A program made the translations under genes and the position numbers. This document shows positions 61,384 to 64,000 of a stretch of DNA of 64,000 bases, piece after piece. The notes below the pieces were generated by a model. The model saw only the letters and a program-made list of their open reading frames with translations, searched no databases and was not told the DNA's origin. Positions within the stretch are counted from its first letter, which is position 1, and each line of letters starts with the position of its first letter. The stretch is from Maricaulis sp047308265. GTDB lineage: Bacteria; Pseudomonadota; Alphaproteobacteria; Caulobacterales; Maricaulaceae. Location of the stretch: contig NZ_JBKQWY010000003.1 in the NCBI RefSeq assembly GCF_047308265.1, positions 62,001 to 126,000 of the forward strand, written 5' to 3'.

Positions 61384-62277
61384 ATGGACAGTGTAAGAAC
61401 AGATGATGCACGTTTCCAGGATCTGGCAGACTGGCCCTATCCACCTCACTATATCGAGGATCTGAACGGGTATGAGGGGCTGCGTTGGCACTATGTTGAT
61501 GCGGGGCCGAAAGACGCGCCTGTTGCGCTGTGCCTGCATGGCGAGCCCAGTTGGGCCTATCTCTATCGCAAAATGATACCGGTGTTTCGCGAGGCCGGAT
61601 GGCGCGTGATCGCACCGGATTTTTTCGGTTTCGGACGCTCGGATAAGCCCGTCAGGGATGAAGACTATAGTTTTCATTTCCATCGCAACGCCCTGAAGGC
61701 TTTCATCGAACGTCTGGACCTGAACGACATCACACTCGTCTGCCAGGACTGGGGCGGTTTGCTGGGCCTCACCCTGCCCATGGACTATCCCGAGCGCTTC
61801 TCACGCCTCATCGTGATGAATACCTCGATCGGAATTGGTCGTCCGGCGGGGGATGGTTTCAACGCCTGGCGGGATTATGTCGCGAATTCGCCGGATTTTG
61901 ATGTGGGCGGGCTGATGAAGCGGGCCACGCCCATTCTCACCGAGGACGAGATCGCGGCTTATAATGCGCCCTTTCCCGGTCCGGAGTACAAGGCGGGTGT
62001 GCGCCGCTTCCCGCAACTCGTCCAGACAGACAAAGACATGGAAGGCGTGAATACCGGAAAAGCGGCCCTGACCTTCTGGCGGGAGTCCTGGCAGGGCGAG
62101 AGTTTCATGGCGATTGGCATGCAGGACCCTGTGCTCGGACCGCCCGCCATGCATTGGCTGCACAGCCAAATCCGCAATTGCCCGCCGCCCCTAGAAGTCG
62201 CGGACGGAGGTCATTTCCTGCAGGAATGGGGTGAGCCCATCGCGCGGGCCGCGCTGAAGCAATTTGGTCTTCTCTGA
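61384..62277 (+). CDS. dhmA: Haloalkane dehalogenase
   Basis: 297 residues of the alpha/beta hydrolase fold. Nucleophile Asp122 followed by the halide-binding Trp123 (CQDWGGLLGLT), Glu/Trp segment LHGEPSWAYLYRKM for the oxyanion hole, acid Asp248 (GMQDPVLG), base His277 (DGGHFLQEWGE), and Trp162 as a possible second halide-binding residue. It hydrolyses carbon-halogen bonds, giving an alcohol and halide. This HLD-I type arrangement is clear, but natural substrate is unknown. A dehalogenating gene fits a marine strain. ATG 61384; the upstream TTG at 61342 is unlikely. Confidence 0.87.
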   Translation: MDSVRTDDARFQDLADWPYPPHYIEDLNGYEGLRWHYVDAGPKDAPVALCLHGEPSWAYLYRKMIPVFREAGWRVIAPDFFGFGRSDKPVRDEDYSFHFHRNALKAFIERLDLNDITLVCQDWGGLLGLTLPMDYPERFSRLIVMNTSIGIGRPAGDGFNAWRDYVANSPDFDVGGLMKRATPILTEDEIAAYNAPFPGPEYKAGVRRFPQLVQTDKDMEGVNTGKAALTFWRESWQGESFMAIGMQDPVLGPPAMHWLHSQIRNCPPPLEVADGGHFLQEWGEPIARAALKQFGLL

Positions 62278-62307
62278 CCAGGTCGCGCGGCGGGCCCGGA
62301 TCGGTGC

Positions 62308-62679
62308 CTAGAGGTCGACAATCTCCTGGCGCAGATCACTGTCGGCATTGTCGCCGGTATTGACGACCCCCGCGCGCTCGATCAGCAGGATGTGGACATC
62401 ACCCGTTTCTGCGATCGGGCGGTGTCGCACGCCCTTGGGGATCACGCACAACTCGCCCGGGCCCAGGGTGACCGGATCTTGGTGTTCAATCTCGATCACC
62501 AGCTCCCCCTGGGTCACCAGAAACATCTCGTCTTCATTGTCATGCTTGTGCCAGTCGAAACGTCCCGAACCCTTGGCCAGTTTCAATTCGTAATCATCCA
62601 GACGCGCAATACGTTTGGGGGACCAATACTCACTGAAGGCGGCGTGTTTTTCAGCCAGGGAAATCGATTGAACAGTCAT
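62308..62679 (-). CDS. Small cupin-fold protein
   Basis: 123 residues. One cupin barrel with FDWHKHDNEDEMFLVTQGE, in which the two His and the Glu follow the G-x5-H-x-H-x3,4-E-x6-G pattern, and RHRPIAETGDVHIL as the second motif. Metal is likely bound. Members include mannose-6-phosphate-isomerase-like and oxygenase-like proteins; substrate unknown. CGGAGACAG precedes ATG 62679; the open frame to 62763 is less likely. It converges on the dehalogenase gene. Confidence 0.83.
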   Translation of the reverse strand: MTVQSISLAEKHAAFSEYWSPKRIARLDDYELKLAKGSGRFDWHKHDNEDEMFLVTQGELVIEIEHQDPVTLGPGELCVIPKGVRHRPIAETGDVHILLIERAGVVNTGDNADSDLRQEIVDL

Positions 62680-62973
62680 GATATCTGTCTCCGTGTGAAC
62701 ACGCACCAAAAGTGCCGAAGGGGCGATCGCAATGTGAACGCCGGACATGAGAGTGGCGGACACGCCGTCTCTACATAGGCAGAGGCATACTGGCCCGCCA
62801 GCCCGGGCACCGCTTGAACGATTGTGCGACTTGATCCGAGGGCGCCGAGATCACGACAGATCACACCGCCATGGGCCTGGCTCACAAAGGGCTCACATTC
62901 GTGCCGGTGCTAGAGACATCGCGAAAAATCGCCCTATTGTCAGGCGCCAGATGATTTCGCGTGGAGAACACTC

Positions 62974-63936
62974 ATGATCAAGCGGCCCGATGCGCCCTGG
63001 CAATTAAAGACGGACCTGGTGACCCCGAAGACCGACTATCTGAACCGGCGCCAGATCATGGCGGGTGGAGCGTCGATGGTCGCGGCCTCGTCACTGGCGG
63101 CACCGGCGCTGGGCCAGACCTCCGGGCCCGGCGAGAATCCGGCGCTGAACGCCCGCGCCACACGCTATACCCTGAGTGATGATCTCACACCGTATGACGC
63201 AGTGACCGGATATAATAACTTCTACGAATTCGGTCTGGGCAAGGACGACCCGGCGCGCCATGCGCACCGTATGACCACCGACAATTGGTCGATTGAAGTC
63301 GAAGGTCTGGCAGAACGCCCCGGCAGCTATTCTCTGGACGACCTGATTGACCAGGATGCGCTGGAAGAACGCATTTACCGCCTGCGATGCGTGGAGGCCT
63401 GGTCCATGGTCATCCCCTGGATTGGCGTCCCTCTCGCCGATGTCCTGCGCCGTTTTGAACCGTCGAGCACCGCGCGTTATGTCCAGTTCTTCACGTATCA
63501 GAACATACTGGAAATGCCGGGCACCCGTTTTCCGGTCCTCGACTGGCCCTATCGCGAAGGACTGCGCATGGATGAGGCGATGAACGAGCTCGCCTTCCTG
63601 GCGGTTGGGCTTTATGGCGAAGTACTGCCCAATCAGAACGGAGCCCCAATCCGTCTCGTTGTCCCGTGGAAGTATGGCTATAAATCCATCAAATCGATCG
63701 ACCGTATTGTCTTCACCGACACACAACCCGAAACCAGCTGGAACCAGTCCGCACCGCGTGAGTACGGCTTCTATTCCAATGTAAACCCCAATCGCGCTCA
63801 CCCCCGCTGGAGCCAGGCCAGTGAACGCGTGATCGGTGGCGGCCTGTTCGCCCGGCGCGAGACCGAGATGTTCAACGGGTATGAGGCCCAGGTCGCGTCC
63901 CTGTATGACGGCATGGATCTGATCCGGAATCACTGA
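62974..63936 (+). CDS. msrP: Protein-methionine-sulfoxide reductase, molybdenum subunit
   Basis: 320 residues. MsrP (YedY) repairs oxidised methionines in periplasmic proteins with electrons from membrane MsrQ. Tat signal NRRQIMAGGASMVAASSLAA (twin Arg), then the sulfite-oxidase-fold molybdopterin domain with the Mo-ligand Cys139 in YRLRCVEAWSMVIPW and the terminal WNQSAPREYGFYSNVNP and HPRWSQASER blocks. The msrQ start overlaps its stop by one base (TGATG). Confidence 0.95.
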   Translation: MIKRPDAPWQLKTDLVTPKTDYLNRRQIMAGGASMVAASSLAAPALGQTSGPGENPALNARATRYTLSDDLTPYDAVTGYNNFYEFGLGKDDPARHAHRMTTDNWSIEVEGLAERPGSYSLDDLIDQDALEERIYRLRCVEAWSMVIPWIGVPLADVLRRFEPSSTARYVQFFTYQNILEMPGTRFPVLDWPYREGLRMDEAMNELAFLAVGLYGEVLPNQNGAPIRLVVPWKYGYKSIKSIDRIVFTDTQPETSWNQSAPREYGFYSNVNPNRAHPRWSQASERVIGGGLFARRETEMFNGYEAQVASLYDGMDLIRNH

Positions 63937-64000
63937 TGGCACGCAGATCCCCATTGCGCGGCTTCGGCCGGTCCTGGCTCAAACCCGTCGCCTTCTGGCT
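63936..64000 (+). CDS. msrQ: MsrQ heme b membrane subunit, N-terminal fragment (cut by window edge)
   Basis: Only the first 21 codons are in the window, reading ARRSPLRGFGRSWLKPVAFW. The block LKPVAFWL fits the start of the first membrane helix of MsrQ (YedZ), which carries electrons from the quinone pool to MsrP. Coupling to msrP (TGATG) supports the assignment. Confidence 0.8.
   Translation, partial: MARRSPLRGFGRSWLKPVAFW

Overview
This is a contiguous piece of chromosome from an alphaproteobacterium. The best guess from gene order is the Caulobacterales/Maricaulales side (Hyphomonadaceae or Maricaulaceae-like). The evidence is the conserved block dusB-ntrB-ntrC-ntrY-ntrX-trkA-hfq-hflX-mazG, the eno-ftsB-pdhA-pdhB-pdhC arrangement with a lipoyl domain fused to PdhB, a fused ispDF, and an abundance of signal-peptide proteins including a large TonB-dependent receptor. 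I see no phage, insertion sequence, integrase, CRISPR array or rRNA. One tRNA gene, tRNA-Ser(UGA), is present.

Layout. 1-8.5 kb: 3' end of pyrG, a secreted DUF2807 protein, rpmF, eno, ftsB and the pyruvate dehydrogenase genes pdhA/pdhB/pdhC, with two unrelated small genes (NTF2-like and GFA/CENP-V-like) set between them. 8.5-14 kb: an SGNH esterase lipoprotein, a double-hotdog thioesterase, an ACT-domain protein, an HxlR regulator divergent from a quinone-reductase-like flavoprotein, a soluble GAF histidine kinase and tRNA-Ser. 14-23.5 kb: a TonB-dependent receptor, then rlpA, a D,D-carboxypeptidase, tmk, holB, tatD and an MBL hydrolase. 23.7-27.8 kb: a tight four-gene cluster of unknown function (GNAT-like acyltransferase, E1-like ThiF protein, polytopic membrane protein, nitroreductase-fold protein). 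27.8-46.2 kb: a diheme cytochrome, mazG, and the long leftward block hflX, hfq, aminotransferase, trkH, trkA, ntrX, ntrY, ntrC, ntrB, dusB; then ispDF, pncC, coq10-like and lipA. 46.2-52.3 kb: a Kef-type K+/H+ antiporter with its flavoprotein partner, divergent from an ArsR/SdpR-like repressor, an SdpI-like membrane protein and a secreted alpha/beta hydrolase. 52.3-64 kb: a DUF6702-like protein, a secreted M1 peptidase, three beta-helical 'polymer-forming' envelope proteins, an AMP-dependent acyl ligase, lpd (E3 of pyruvate dehydrogenase), a haloalkane dehalogenase, a cupin and the start of msrPQ.

How it works together. pdhA/B/C and lpd supply the whole pyruvate dehydrogenase complex, and lipA supplies its lipoyl cofactor. 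Ntr and Trk genes link nitrogen sensing and potassium uptake; Kef-type efflux lies nearby. The point most worth follow-up is the 23.7-27.8 kb cluster, which looks like a small biosynthetic or modification pathway. ThiF and nitroreductase modules that I recall as one fused protein in mycobacteria (Rv1355c/MoeY) are separate genes here, alongside an acyltransferase and a membrane protein. A second notable point is that NtrC has lost Walker B and the sigma54-contacting GAFTGA loop, and NtrX also lacks GAFTGA, so neither is expected to activate sigma54.
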